Assembly (NCBI GenBank): GCA_002699125.1
Contig: PABI01000129.1
Coordinates: forward strand, 79,887 to 143,886
Source: Anaerolineaceae bacterium
GTDB taxonomy: Bacteria; Chloroflexota; Anaerolineae; Promineifilales; Promineifilaceae
Reading direction: 5' to 3'
DNA: 64,000 nucleotides
The stretch's first letter is position 1. Each line of letters opens with the position of its first letter. The position numbers and the translations under genes were made by a program. Positions 34,484 to 42,734 of the stretch are shown in pieces. The notes under the pieces are model-generated. The model ran no database searches. It was not told the origin of the DNA and saw only the letters and a list, made by a program, of their open reading frames with translations.

Positions 34484-36744
34484 CAGGCTGGCTCCACCAG
34501 GGGCAGCTCAATGGAAAATGTGCTGCCAACCCCCAATTCACTGTCCACGCTTACTTTGCCGCCATGCAGCTCTACAACCGTGCGGGTAATGTAAAGTCCC
34601 AGCCCAACCCCCCGCGCGGCAAAATTGACGTTATTGTTTGCCCGGAAAAACCGCTTGAACAAATGTGGATGATCGGCCACGGCAATGCCTACACCGTTGT
34701 CCAAAACATCCAGGCGCATCGTGCCATCCTGCTTGTGGATGCCCAGCTCTACATGCCCCCCTTCCGCAGTGTAGGTCAATGCATTGCTCAGAAGATTTTC
34801 AATGGCCCGGCCTAAATGTTCGGCATCTGCTTCCAGCCACAGCTCCTCGTCGGGCATCGTCGTATCCAGGGCAATCTCTTTTTGTTCAAAACGATCCCGC
34901 CAGCGTGTTACTGCACTGTCTATCAGGCTTTGCACATTTACCTGCTTCTTGTGCATGGAGATCGTGCCCGCCTCAATTTCCGAAATCTTAATGAGCTGGT
35001 CGATGTGATGCTCCAGTTCAGCACTGCCTTTGTTGATATATTGGATAAACTGTTTTTGGTGTTCATCCATATGCCCATTGGCTTTTGCCTGCATCAGGTT
35101 GGTATACGCTTTAATCACGGTCAGTGGCGTGCGCAGCTCGTGGGAGATGGAGGTGATAAAGGCAGATTTCAGATTGTCTGCTTCCACCTCGCGGGTAATA
35201 TCACGCATTACAATGACGTTCCCAATGCGCTCATCGCTTTTATCGATAACCGGTGCCGAGAGTGCGCTAAGGACGCGGTTGCCTAACTGGTAACGTCGCG
35301 GGCGCAAGGTGCTGTTGGGCAGCGTGAGCAGATCACTCACGTTGGTAATTTCGTTTTTGGCCTGGCCATTCGCTGTCGGGCTTAACTCGCGCACGGGACC
35401 AGAGAAGAAATCCTGGGCCAGATCGGCCAGCAGCTTTTCTGCGGCTGGATTGACGCTTAAAATATTGTCGTGATTGTCCAGCACGATGATGCCATCCACA
35501 ATACTATCCAGGATGGCTTTAAGCTGGCTGCGCTGTTCATCCAGCGTCTGATTTTGTTCGGCCAGGGTAGCTGTCATGGTGTCGAAGGAGCGGGAGAGCA
35601 GGCCGATTTCATCGCTGCCCTGGAGATTGGAACGACGGTCGAGATCCCCTTTGGTGACGGCTACGGCCGTATCCACCAAATAATGAATCGGGTCCGTAAT
35701 GCGCCGGGCAATAAGAAAGCCGCCAATAAAGACAGCCACCATCGCCAACGTAAAGATGGCAGTGAACTGCTGCCGGCTCACGGCCACCGTGCTCACAATG
35801 AAGTTGCTGGGCAGCGCCACGCTGTACATGCCAAACGACTGCCCGCGCAGCCGCCAATCACCATAGGCCAGCACATAAACCTGATCCAACACCGCCAGGC
35901 GGCGCAGTGGCACCTGACGACTGGCCGTGCTGGTTACCAGTTCGTACTGCTCCGGCGATTCTGCCAGCTCGGCAATGACCCCGCTAAATATTTCCGGATC
36001 ATCCTGGTAAAGTGCCGTGATGCCGACCTCACCACCGCCCAGCGACGTGTCCAGCACGTTGCCTGCGGTATCATAAAGCGTTACCCGGGCGACGGCGTTG
36101 AGCGTTAGCTCCAACATCATGCGGCGACTGTAGGTGCCCACCATGGCCACACCAACCTGGTCGCCGCGGAAAAACATGGGCGTGAGGGTGAAGAGCATCA
36201 ACCCATTTTCGGTTTCGGTGATAAAGACGTGCCGGTTGCCTGCGGCGTCCTCTTCATTGCGCAGGGCTCTTTGCACCGCTTCCACATCAGAAAAGTCTGC
36301 CCCGCTGCGGGTGACGCCCTGTGTGTCAGTTGAGGAGCTGACACGCTGCCAACCATAAATCTCTACACCGTTCATGTCGAGCAGTAAGACGGCATCTGTA
36401 TTGCTGTTGATAATGATTTGGGGGGCGAGTTCACCCAGCGTGGCGGGATCATTGGCGGCAACGGCCGCAGGAATGCCTGATGTACCCACAATGGTACGCA
36501 AAGTTTGCAGCCTTTGATCTTCGTGGCGTACCATTCCTTCGGCGACAATCTGGCCAGCATCGAGCAATTGGTTTGTGATTCGCTCTTCCAATGAGCTGGC
36601 AACGAGGTTGGTCACCACAAAAGCGCCGACACTGGCCACGACCAGTGTCAGCAAAAAGTACGGCAGTATAATTTTTGTACCAATGCTCAGTCCGAACCTG
36701 GTACTGGTGGCAGTGAGCCGTGAGGGTAAATTTTGATACTTCAT
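34483..36744 (-). CDS. Sensor histidine kinase (extracytoplasmic sensor, HAMP, PAS)
   Basis: A 753-residue membrane kinase. The first helix (IILPYFLLTLVVASVGAFVV, about 25-45) and a second near 325-345 bracket a sensor region of nearly 280 residues resembling a double-Cache fold. HAMP, a PAS domain (about 410-510, with IVLDNHDNILSVNPAAEKLL) and HisKA follow, with phospho-His in SISHELRTPLTVI near 535. The ATPase domain has NLLSNALTYT, LDVLDNGVGIAV and GVGLGLYITRTVV near the C-terminus. No response regulator is adjacent. The ATG at 36744 has no strong ribosome site visible. A Thr/Pro-rich membrane protein is co-translated downstream, which is unusual and may modulate the kinase. Confidence 0.92.
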   Translation of the reverse strand: MKYQNLPSRLTATSTRFGLSIGTKIILPYFLLTLVVASVGAFVVTNLVASSLEERITNQLLDAGQIVAEGMVRHEDQRLQTLRTIVGTSGIPAAVAANDPATLGELAPQIIINSNTDAVLLLDMNGVEIYGWQRVSSSTDTQGVTRSGADFSDVEAVQRALRNEEDAAGNRHVFITETENGLMLFTLTPMFFRGDQVGVAMVGTYSRRMMLELTLNAVARVTLYDTAGNVLDTSLGGGEVGITALYQDDPEIFSGVIAELAESPEQYELVTSTASRQVPLRRLAVLDQVYVLAYGDWRLRGQSFGMYSVALPSNFIVSTVAVSRQQFTAIFTLAMVAVFIGGFLIARRITDPIHYLVDTAVAVTKGDLDRRSNLQGSDEIGLLSRSFDTMTATLAEQNQTLDEQRSQLKAILDSIVDGIIVLDNHDNILSVNPAAEKLLADLAQDFFSGPVRELSPTANGQAKNEITNVSDLLTLPNSTLRPRRYQLGNRVLSALSAPVIDKSDERIGNVIVMRDITREVEADNLKSAFITSISHELRTPLTVIKAYTNLMQAKANGHMDEHQKQFIQYINKGSAELEHHIDQLIKISEIEAGTISMHKKQVNVQSLIDSAVTRWRDRFEQKEIALDTTMPDEELWLEADAEHLGRAIENLLSNALTYTAEGGHVELGIHKQDGTMRLDVLDNGVGIAVADHPHLFKRFFRANNNVNFAARGVGLGLYITRTVVELHGGKVSVDSELGVGSTFSIELPLVEPA

Positions 36745-36844
36745 CTATGGTATGGTATCGGATTTACCAGAGGGCACGGGTTAAGGTGACGTGAAAAATA
36801 GTACTTTTGGGTAAAGGGATTTTTCTCTGGTAGGTGGCGGATAT

Positions 36845-37804
36845 ATGTCTTACATTGAATGGCTGCGGGGCCGTGTGGGTAGGCGGAAGATTTTTTTGGT
36901 TTTTGGTACGGTGGTGCTGCGGGATGCAAACGGCCGTATCCTCCTGCAACGCCGCACTGATTTTACCTTTTGGGGCTTGCCTGGCGGGGCGATGGAATTG
37001 GGAGAAGATATAGAAACCTGTGCCCGCCGCGAACTGCTGGAAGAAACGGGACTCACCGCCGGGCCATTGCGGTTGGTAGGCCTTTACACCGACCCTAAAT
37101 ATGATGTGACCTATCCTAACGGCGATCAGGTGCAGCAGTTCACCGTTTGCCTGACGGGGCAGGTGGCTGGAGGCACCATGCAGCCCGACGGTGAAGAAAC
37201 CAGTGAGCAAGCATTCTTCCCACCAGAAGCCATCGCCCGGATGGATTTGCCGCCCTGGTATGCCGACATGGTACAGCATACGTTAGCGGGCGGCGATCCG
37301 GTGTTTGCTCCACCATTTTCTACGGCTGCCACGACGGACCAGATTCAGGCAGTACGGCCGTTCATCGGCCATGAGCGTTTAATCGCTGTCGGATCAATGG
37401 TGGTTGTGATGAATGAAAAAGGCCAGGTTCTCACGATTCAGCGACAGGACGACGGAGCGTGGTCCTTGCCGGCTGGACTGTGCGACTTGGGGGAAAATGC
37501 AGCGCAAACGGCCGTGCGCGAAACATTCGAGGAGACAGGATTGCATATTGAGCTGGAGCGGCTGCTAGGAGTTTACAGCGGCCCTAATTTCCAGTTCACC
37601 TATCCCAATGGCGACAAGGTGCAAAATGTGGGTGCTGTTTTTCGGGCCCGCGTGGTGGGCGGGCAGCTGAACCGGGCCGTTACCGAAGTGGCTGCGCTGT
37701 GCTGGCAAACACCGGCTGAATTTTTGGCCAGAACGACGCCGCAGTTTCGGCCGTTTTTTGCCATGGGCTTACAACATCTGGACGCAGGCAGCTTTGTTTG
37801 CTAA
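36845..37804 (+). CDS. Protein with two Nudix hydrolase domains
   Basis: A 319-residue protein with two complete Nudix boxes. Box 1 near residue 45 reads GGAMELGEDIETC and then ARRELLEETGL. Box 2 near residue 210 reads AGLCDLGENAAQT then AVRETFEETGLHIE. Both retain the metal-binding REXXEE core. Nudix enzymes hydrolyse nucleoside diphosphates linked to another moiety, for housecleaning or NAD/ADP-ribose turnover; two linked active domains are uncommon and may reflect internal duplication, since the domains also share the GLYTDPKYDVTYPNGDQVQ and GVYSGPNFQFTYPNGDKVQ segments. The K+ channel gene starts just ten bases after the stop. Confidence 0.9.
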   Translation: MSYIEWLRGRVGRRKIFLVFGTVVLRDANGRILLQRRTDFTFWGLPGGAMELGEDIETCARRELLEETGLTAGPLRLVGLYTDPKYDVTYPNGDQVQQFTVCLTGQVAGGTMQPDGEETSEQAFFPPEAIARMDLPPWYADMVQHTLAGGDPVFAPPFSTAATTDQIQAVRPFIGHERLIAVGSMVVVMNEKGQVLTIQRQDDGAWSLPAGLCDLGENAAQTAVRETFEETGLHIELERLLGVYSGPNFQFTYPNGDKVQNVGAVFRARVVGGQLNRAVTEVAALCWQTPAEFLARTTPQFRPFFAMGLQHLDAGSFVC

Positions 37805-37814
37805 TCTCGCCATT

Positions 37815-38804
37815 ATGAACCGACGCGTACTCGCCCTGATTTTGATTCCTTTTTTACTGTTTGCTTTTGGCACGGTTGGCTACATGCTTATTGAGAAGTG
37901 GAGTGTCATCGATGCTTTTTACATGACGGCCATTACCCTAACCACTGTCGGGTTTGGCGAGGTGCGCACGCTGACAACGGGGGGCCGTATCTTCACCGTT
38001 GTGCTGCTGGTGGCCGGCGTGGCGTTTGTGGCTTACGGTTTGGAATATTTGTTGACGGCCAACCTGGGCGATACCTGGAGAAAACGACGCATGATGCAAA
38101 CCATAGAAAACCTGGAAAACCATGTGATTGTGAGTGGATACGGCCGTGTCGGCCAAAGCGCCGTGGCTTCCCTGCTCAACAGCAAAAGAAAAGTGGTAGT
38201 GATTGAAAAAGACCCGGAAAAAACGGCCGAACTCGATCAATTGGACCTGACCTATCTGATTGGGGATGCCACTCGCGACGAAGTGTTGCAGCAGGCGGGC
38301 ATTGATCGGGCCTGGGGCATGTTGATTTGTACGGGAGACGATTCGCGCAACTTGTTCATCGTTCTTTCGGCTCGGGCGCTCAATAACAACTTGTACATTG
38401 TCACCCGCTCTGTAGACGCCGAAAATGACCGCAAAATGCGTCGTGCTGGGGCTAACCGGGTGGTGTCGCCTTACCAGATTGGCGGGCAGCACATGGCCAA
38501 TATTGTGATACGGCCGCACGTCACCGACTTTTTTGATGTCGTTACCCTGGATGGCGGCATTGAGCTTTGGGTGGAAGAGTTGATCATTGGCGAAACGTCA
38601 TCCCTGGTGGGCAAAACCGTTGGCGAGGCCAACATTCGCCAGGAAACAGGCGTCTCTATTATTGCCATGCTGCGTGAGAATCACTCGTCTATTCCCAAAG
38701 CGCACACCCAGTTGCAGGCTGGCGATGAGCTAATTGTTGTTGGAACCCGTGAGCAGCTGGCCAAGTTGGAAAAATTAACGGGCGTGGAGGTTGCCCACCT
38801 GTAA
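37815..38804 (+). CDS. Two-helix potassium channel with RCK (TrkA-N/TrkA-C) domains
   Basis: A 329-residue K+ channel. The first helix (VLALILIPFLLFAFGTVGYM) and the pore region with selectivity filter TVGFGE near residue 44 are followed by a second helix (FTVVLLVAGVAFVAYGLEY). RCK/TrkA-N begins near residue 105 with VIVSGYGRVGQS (Gly-rich NAD or nucleotide loop), and a TrkA-C-like domain starts near 250. This is the MthK/Kch-like plan. I take the ATG at 37815; an in-frame GTG-like extension would overlap the Nudix gene heavily. Co-directional with the double Nudix gene ten bases upstream, so co-transcription is likely. Ligand control by nucleotide is an inference. Confidence 0.92.
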   Translation: MNRRVLALILIPFLLFAFGTVGYMLIEKWSVIDAFYMTAITLTTVGFGEVRTLTTGGRIFTVVLLVAGVAFVAYGLEYLLTANLGDTWRKRRMMQTIENLENHVIVSGYGRVGQSAVASLLNSKRKVVVIEKDPEKTAELDQLDLTYLIGDATRDEVLQQAGIDRAWGMLICTGDDSRNLFIVLSARALNNNLYIVTRSVDAENDRKMRRAGANRVVSPYQIGGQHMANIVIRPHVTDFFDVVTLDGGIELWVEELIIGETSSLVGKTVGEANIRQETGVSIIAMLRENHSSIPKAHTQLQAGDELIVVGTREQLAKLEKLTGVEVAHL

Positions 38805-38863
38805 GAACGGAACGATTTGGGTTACGAATTTCCTAAATCAAAGGAAATATTTATAAAAAGCGG

Positions 38864-38892
38864 TTGCAAAGCATCCTGTGAATCTGTACTAT
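38864..38892 (+). promoter_or_regulatory. Probable sigma-70 promoter of the acidic small protein
   Basis: TTGCAA (38864-38869), a 17-base spacer and TACTAT (38887-38892) lie about 50 bp before the ATG at 38943. No other gene start is near. Confidence 0.5.
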
Positions 38893-38942
38893 TGGGAACG
38901 ACTCGCGGTACTTTGCCGTTTAACTAATTATTTGGATGCATT

Positions 38943-39320
38943 ATGACTGCAATTGAACCAGAATTAATCACAATCATTGAAGGACCCACACCTGAATTCC
39001 GACCCACCCCTGTTGATTGGGTACAGTCGGTGTTGGAAGGGCCAACAGATCGGCTGGTGGCGGTGTGTCACCTGCGTACGGGTAACGGCGAAGATATCAT
39101 GGAACGCTGCCGTAATGCCTGGAAGGAGCACCGGCCCGTGCGGCTCGATTTCCCCGATGAGATGCGGATGAGGCAGCAGGTTGATGTGGTCTCTATCCGC
39201 CTGGAACAACTGGAAGCCGGCCCGGCTCTCATGCTGTGGGTCGCCCTGCCGCTGGACGTCCTGGAAGAAATGGAAGATGCAGACGATAGCGACGAAGACG
39301 ACGATTCATTCTTCCCCTAA
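38943..39320 (+). CDS. Hypothetical acidic protein
   Basis: A 125-residue soluble protein, strongly acidic toward its end (EEMEDADDSDEDDDS), with no signal peptide or membrane segment. The middle shows alternating strand/helix character (RQQVDVVSIRLEQLEAGPAL). I recognise no family. A clear promoter precedes it and an intrinsic terminator follows, so it is a single-gene transcript; such acidic small proteins can be ribosome- or nucleoid-associated, but nothing supports a specific role. Confidence 0.75.
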   Translation: MTAIEPELITIIEGPTPEFRPTPVDWVQSVLEGPTDRLVAVCHLRTGNGEDIMERCRNAWKEHRPVRLDFPDEMRMRQQVDVVSIRLEQLEAGPALMLWVALPLDVLEEMEDADDSDEDDDSFFP

Positions 39321-39357
39321 AATTGGCGTGTGACACAATTAATTTTTATGCAATAAC

Positions 39358-39392
39358 AAACGCAGCCTGCTTTTGCGGACTGCGTTTTTGTT
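39358..39392 (+). terminator. Intrinsic terminator of the acidic protein gene
   Basis: AAACGCAG (39358-39365) pairs with CTGCGTTT (39380-39387), with partial inner pairing (TGC/GCG), followed by TTTTTGTTTTTT. It lies 38 bp after the stop at 39320. Confidence 0.75.
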
Positions 39393-39431
39393 TTTTGAGG
39401 GGCAGTGGTAGCATAACAGCGAATTACTAAC

Positions 39432-39490
39432 TGTCATTCCCGCGAAAGCGGGAATCCAAGCGCCTGGACTCCCGCCTTCGCGGGAGTGAC
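39432..39490. repeat. GTCATTCCCGCG-type palindromic repeat
   Basis: GTCATTCCCGCGAAAGCGGG (39433-39452) is mirrored by CCCGCCTTCGCGGGAGTGAC (39471-39490). The two arms are themselves small hairpins. Repeats of this sequence are common in many bacterial genomes. It ends 20 bp before the enoyl-CoA hydratase start. Confidence 0.85.
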
Positions 39491-39510
39491 AAGCAAAGGT
39501 TGAGGTTGTG

Positions 39511-40296
39511 ATGGCATACGAGACGATTCTGTTTGAAGTCGAAAGTGGCGTAGCTACCATTACGTTAAACCGGCCAGACAAGTTAAACGCATTTAACGAC
39601 CAGATGATCGATGAGACAACCAACGCATTCAAGCAGGCTAATCGTGAAAAAGAGATTCGTTGCGTGGTGCTGACGGGAAACGGCCGTGCCTTTTCCAGCG
39701 GCCAAGATTTGGCCGACGTGATGGAGCGGGGCGACAGCTTCTCTATTGGCGACCATTTGCGCCACGGCTACCACCGGCTCATCAAGCAGATGGTGCAGCT
39801 GGAAAAGCCAATCATCGGGGCGATCAACGGCATCGCTGCCGGGGCGGGCGTTGGTGTGGCCCTGGCCACCGACATCCGCATTGCCGCCGACAGCGCCAGC
39901 TTCATGCTGGCTTTTTGCAAAGTAGGGTTGGTGCCAGACAGTGGCACCAACTGGCTGCTGCCCCGGCTCATCGGGCAGGCGCGCGCTTACGAGATGGCCA
40001 TCACCGCCGACAAAATTCCAGCCGATACGGCGCTGGCCTGGGGCATGGTGAACCGCGTCGTGCCGGCGGCGCAGCTCATGGAAACGGTCGCCGCCTGGGC
40101 GGGTCCATTGGCTACTGGCCCCACGCTGGCCTACGGACTGACCAAACGGGCTATGAACCAGGCGTGGCAAACCGATCTGTTTGGTGCGCTGGAATACGAG
40201 GCCCATCTGCAAGAGATTGCCGGGCGCAGCCACGACAACAAAGAAGGTGTGACGGCGTTTTTGGAGAAGCGCGAGGCGCAGTTTAAAGGTGAGTAA
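39511..40296 (+). CDS. Enoyl-CoA hydratase/isomerase, PaaG-like
   Basis: A 261-residue crotonase-fold enzyme. The oxyanion-hole segments are NGRAFSSGQDL near residue 55 and INGIAAGAGVGVALATDIRI near 105, and the LVPDSGTNWLLPRLIG segment near 145 has the Asp characteristic of the PaaG group (2-(1,2-epoxy-dihydrophenyl)acetyl-CoA isomerase). It resembles isomerases of phenylacetate degradation but could serve general acyl-CoA metabolism. A 3-hydroxyacyl-CoA dehydrogenase gene follows in the same direction after a palindromic repeat, making a two-step beta-oxidation-type pair. The ATG at 39511 is preceded only weakly by GAGG; a GTG is immediately upstream. Confidence 0.9.
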   Translation: MAYETILFEVESGVATITLNRPDKLNAFNDQMIDETTNAFKQANREKEIRCVVLTGNGRAFSSGQDLADVMERGDSFSIGDHLRHGYHRLIKQMVQLEKPIIGAINGIAAGAGVGVALATDIRIAADSASFMLAFCKVGLVPDSGTNWLLPRLIGQARAYEMAITADKIPADTALAWGMVNRVVPAAQLMETVAAWAGPLATGPTLAYGLTKRAMNQAWQTDLFGALEYEAHLQEIAGRSHDNKEGVTAFLEKREAQFKGE

Positions 40297-40378
40297 GCGG
40301 TAATCGGTGAACGGTAATCAGTAATCGGTGTTCAATAAGAAAATTACCGATTACGGATAACGGATAACCGATTACCCC
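40297..40378. repeat. GGTAATCGGT-family palindromic repeat
   Basis: Tandem GGTAATCGGT and GGTAATCAGTAATCGGT on the left (40309-40329) are mirrored by ACCGATTACGGATAACGGAT and AACCGATTACC (40346-40377). It lies between the two beta-oxidation genes and provides their whole intergenic space. Confidence 0.88.
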
Positions 40379-40393
40379 AGAAAAGGAAACGGC

Positions 40394-41248
40394 ATGAAAA
40401 AGGTTGCAGTCATCGGCGCGGGCACAATGGGGGCGGGCATTGCCCAGGTGTCGGCGCTGGCGGGGTACGAGGTGATTTTGTACGATGTGGCGGATGACGT
40501 GCTGGCACAGTCGTTGGACGGCATTCGGGCGTCGATTGATAAGGGCGTGGCACGGGGCAAAACGGAGGCGGACGCAGCCGAAAAGGCTAAGGAGGCGTTT
40601 GAGCTGACCACTTCGTTGGAAACGGCCGCACAAGCTGACCTCATCATCGAAGCCGCACCAGAGAAGCTGGAGTTGAAGCGAGAGATTTTTGCCACGCTGG
40701 ATGCCGCTGCGCCGGACCACACCATTTTAGGCAGCAACACCTCCAGTCTGAGCGTCAGCGCTCTGGCGGGAGCTACCCAACGTCCAGAGCGTGTTGTTGG
40801 CATCCATTTCTTCAATCCGGCGCATATCATGCAATTGGTGGAGATAATTCGTGGTGATTTTACCAGTGAGGCGACGGTAGCGGCGGCGCAAGAATATGTG
40901 GCCAATGTGGGGAAAACGGCCGTTCTTTGCAAAGATACGCCTGCCTTCATTGTGAACCGGGTGGCACGGCCGTTTTATGGTGAGGCGTTTCGGCTGCTGG
41001 GCGAAAACGCCACCGACCCCGCCACGCTGGATAAACTCATGCGCTCGATTGGCTTCCGCATGGGGCCGTTTGAACTGATCGACCTGATTGGCTGCGACGT
41101 GAATCTGGCCGTCACCCAATCGGTTTATGATGCTTATTTTCAGGAGCCCAAATACCGCCCCCATCCTATCCAAAAGCGCATGGTGGAAAGCGGCCGTTTA
41201 GGCTGCAAGACCGGTCGTGGCTTTTACGATTACGAATATGAAGAATAA
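40394..41248 (+). CDS. 3-Hydroxyacyl-CoA dehydrogenase, PaaH/Hbd type
   Basis: A 284-residue NAD-dependent dehydrogenase. The Rossmann loop is VAVIGAGTMGAGIAQVSALA, the conserved IIEAAPEKLELKREIFATLD lies near residue 80, and the catalytic His is in GIHFFNPAHIMQLVEII near 138. The C-terminal helical domain has TPAFIVNRVARPFYGEAFRL. It oxidises 3-hydroxyacyl-CoA in fatty-acid or phenylacetate oxidation. It follows PaaG-like crotonase in the same direction, and the palindrome between them could affect relative expression. The ATG at 40394 is preceded by GAAAAGGAAAC. The length is that of monofunctional enzymes. Confidence 0.94.
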   Translation: MKKVAVIGAGTMGAGIAQVSALAGYEVILYDVADDVLAQSLDGIRASIDKGVARGKTEADAAEKAKEAFELTTSLETAAQADLIIEAAPEKLELKREIFATLDAAAPDHTILGSNTSSLSVSALAGATQRPERVVGIHFFNPAHIMQLVEIIRGDFTSEATVAAAQEYVANVGKTAVLCKDTPAFIVNRVARPFYGEAFRLLGENATDPATLDKLMRSIGFRMGPFELIDLIGCDVNLAVTQSVYDAYFQEPKYRPHPIQKRMVESGRLGCKTGRGFYDYEYEE

Positions 41249-41250
41249 CT

Positions 41251-41310
41251 ATCCGCAGATTACGCAGATTGCACAGATTTCTGGTTTTCAGTCTGCGTAA
41301 TCTGTGGATT
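41251..41310. repeat. Hairpin repeat of CGCAGATTA units, copy 2
   Basis: ATCCGCAGATTACGCAGATT (41251-41270) is mirrored by GTCTGCGTAATCTGTGGATT (41291-41310). It lies between the dehydrogenase and the MscS gene. Confidence 0.85.
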
Positions 41311-41334
41311 TATTCCTTACACAAATACCTTTCT

Positions 41335-42195
41335 ATGGCGAACTTCAACGAACAAGCATTAACCTGGCTGCGCGAGCATGGCCTGACGATTCTTTTGATT
41401 TTGGTTGTGTCTGTGGCCGCCTATTATTTGCTGGGCATGTTGACCCGCACCCTCAGCCGCCGCATTCAGGCGATGGATGGCGAGGAAGATAGCGAGCTGG
41501 ATCGGCGCACCAAGACGATTTTCCGCGTGGTTCACAGCACCGGCGTCGTCATCATCGTCAGCACGGCGATTATGATGATTTTGACGGAATTGGGCGTGGC
41601 CATTACGCCTGTGCTGGCCAGCGTCGGCTTTGTCGGGCTGGCGTTTGGCCTGGGCGCGCAAACCCTGGTCAAGGATATGATTGCCGGGCTGTTCATCCTC
41701 ATCGAAGATCAGTACACGGTCGGCGATGTGGCCGAAATTGGCGGCATTACCGGCACCGTGGAGCATATGACGCTGCGAGCTACGGAACTGCGCGATTTGT
41801 ATGGCACGGTACACATCATTCCCAATGGGGAGATTCGCATTGTGGCCAATAAATCGCGGGATTGGTCGCGGGCGATTGTAGACGTGAGCGTGACGTATGA
41901 GGAGGATGTGGATACGGCCGTAAAAACCCTGCAAGAAATCGGTGCAGCGATGGCCGAGCATAAAATGATGGGCTTGCTGCTGCAGGAACCGGCCGTGGTC
42001 ACCGGCGTGGAAGGGCTGGAAGAGTGGGCCGTGCGGCTGCGCATCATGGTCAAAACGCTGCCCAACGCCCAATGGGAAGTGCAGCGCTACCTGCGCCGCC
42101 AAATTCGCCTCACCTTTGCCGAAAAAGGGTTGTCACTCGCCTTCCCCCGCCAAGACGTCATGATCGTCGGCGAACCTCCGCAAAAGAGTTCATGA
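41335..42195 (+). CDS. MscS-family mechanosensitive channel
   Basis: A 286-residue channel. Two or three membrane helices precede the pore helix (VLASVGFVGLAFGLGAQTLV), in which Gly-Ala packing is typical of MscS, and the beta domain (DQYTVGDVAEIGGITGTVEH). The C-terminal alpha/beta domain extends from about 180 to 280. The family vents ions during hypo-osmotic shock. The ATG at 41335 lies outside the preceding repeat; an earlier in-frame start would lie in it. The stop codon coincides with the start of the next hairpin repeat. No partner is visible. Confidence 0.92.
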   Translation: MANFNEQALTWLREHGLTILLILVVSVAAYYLLGMLTRTLSRRIQAMDGEEDSELDRRTKTIFRVVHSTGVVIIVSTAIMMILTELGVAITPVLASVGFVGLAFGLGAQTLVKDMIAGLFILIEDQYTVGDVAEIGGITGTVEHMTLRATELRDLYGTVHIIPNGEIRIVANKSRDWSRAIVDVSVTYEEDVDTAVKTLQEIGAAMAEHKMMGLLLQEPAVVTGVEGLEEWAVRLRIMVKTLPNAQWEVQRYLRRQIRLTFAEKGLSLAFPRQDVMIVGEPPQKSS

Positions 42196-42259
42196 GCCAC
42201 AGAGATCACAGAGAAAAAAGAGGATGCTTCTCATAAACCTCTGTGCCCTCTGTGGCTAA
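42194..42259. repeat. Hairpin repeat of CCACAGAGATCACAGAG units
   Basis: GAGCCACAGAGATCACAGAG (42194-42213) is mirrored by CCTCTGTGCCCTCTGTGGCT (42238-42257). It spans the gap between convergent MscS and rhodanese genes. The same family is at 46487-46560. Confidence 0.85.
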
Positions 42260-42263
42260 TTCT

Positions 42264-42707
42264 TTATTGCTCCACGTCGTAACCGGCGGCTTCCCAGGCC
42301 AGAATGCCGCCGTCCATGTTGTGGACGTTGTCGAACCCTTGCTGGCGCAAAAAGTCGGTGATTTGGCCGCTGCGGTTGCCGCTGCGGCAGGTGACAATCA
42401 CCTCTTTGTCGGTGGGAATTTCGGCCAGGCGGTTGGGCACCTCGTCCATGGGGATGAGGGTGACGCCGGGGATGTGGCCTTCGTCGTACTCCCACTGCTC
42501 GCGCACGTCCAGCACAATCACGTCTTCGCGGTCTTTGATGCTGGCTACCGTTTCTACGTTAACGGTATCGGCCAGATCAAGCGTTTCGCTTAACGCCACT
42601 TCTGCCGCCGGGGCCGGGGCTGCTGTTTCGGTTTGGCCACCGCAGGCAACGGCCGTTCCCAGCATCGTCAATAAAAATAAAATCAACACAAAACGTTTCA
42701 AGTTCAT
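42264..42707 (-). CDS. Rhodanese-like domain lipoprotein
   Basis: A 147-residue exported rhodanese. The signal has lipobox-like GTAVAC followed by an Ala/Glu/Pro linker. The rhodanese domain has DVREQWEYDEGHIPGVTLIP and the active-site loop VTCRSGNRSGQI with catalytic Cys near residue 107. Single-domain exported rhodaneses transfer sulfane sulfur or act in thiosulfate or thiol handling at the cell surface. The ATG at 42707 follows TTGGAGG; an in-frame start 12 bp upstream lacks one. It follows the ICMT-like gene on the same strand, about 27 bp away. Confidence 0.9.
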   Translation of the reverse strand: MNLKRFVLILFLLTMLGTAVACGGQTETAAPAPAAEVALSETLDLADTVNVETVASIKDREDVIVLDVREQWEYDEGHIPGVTLIPMDEVPNRLAEIPTDKEVIVTCRSGNRSGQITDFLRQQGFDNVHNMDGGILAWEAAGYDVEQ

Positions 42708-42734
42708 GTTTACCTCCAAATTGGCAAAGATTGT

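Noticed and set aside
35470..36108. 212-codon plus-strand frame opposite the sensor kinase
   Set aside because: Antisense to HAMP and sensor regions, no ribosome site and no recognisable domain.
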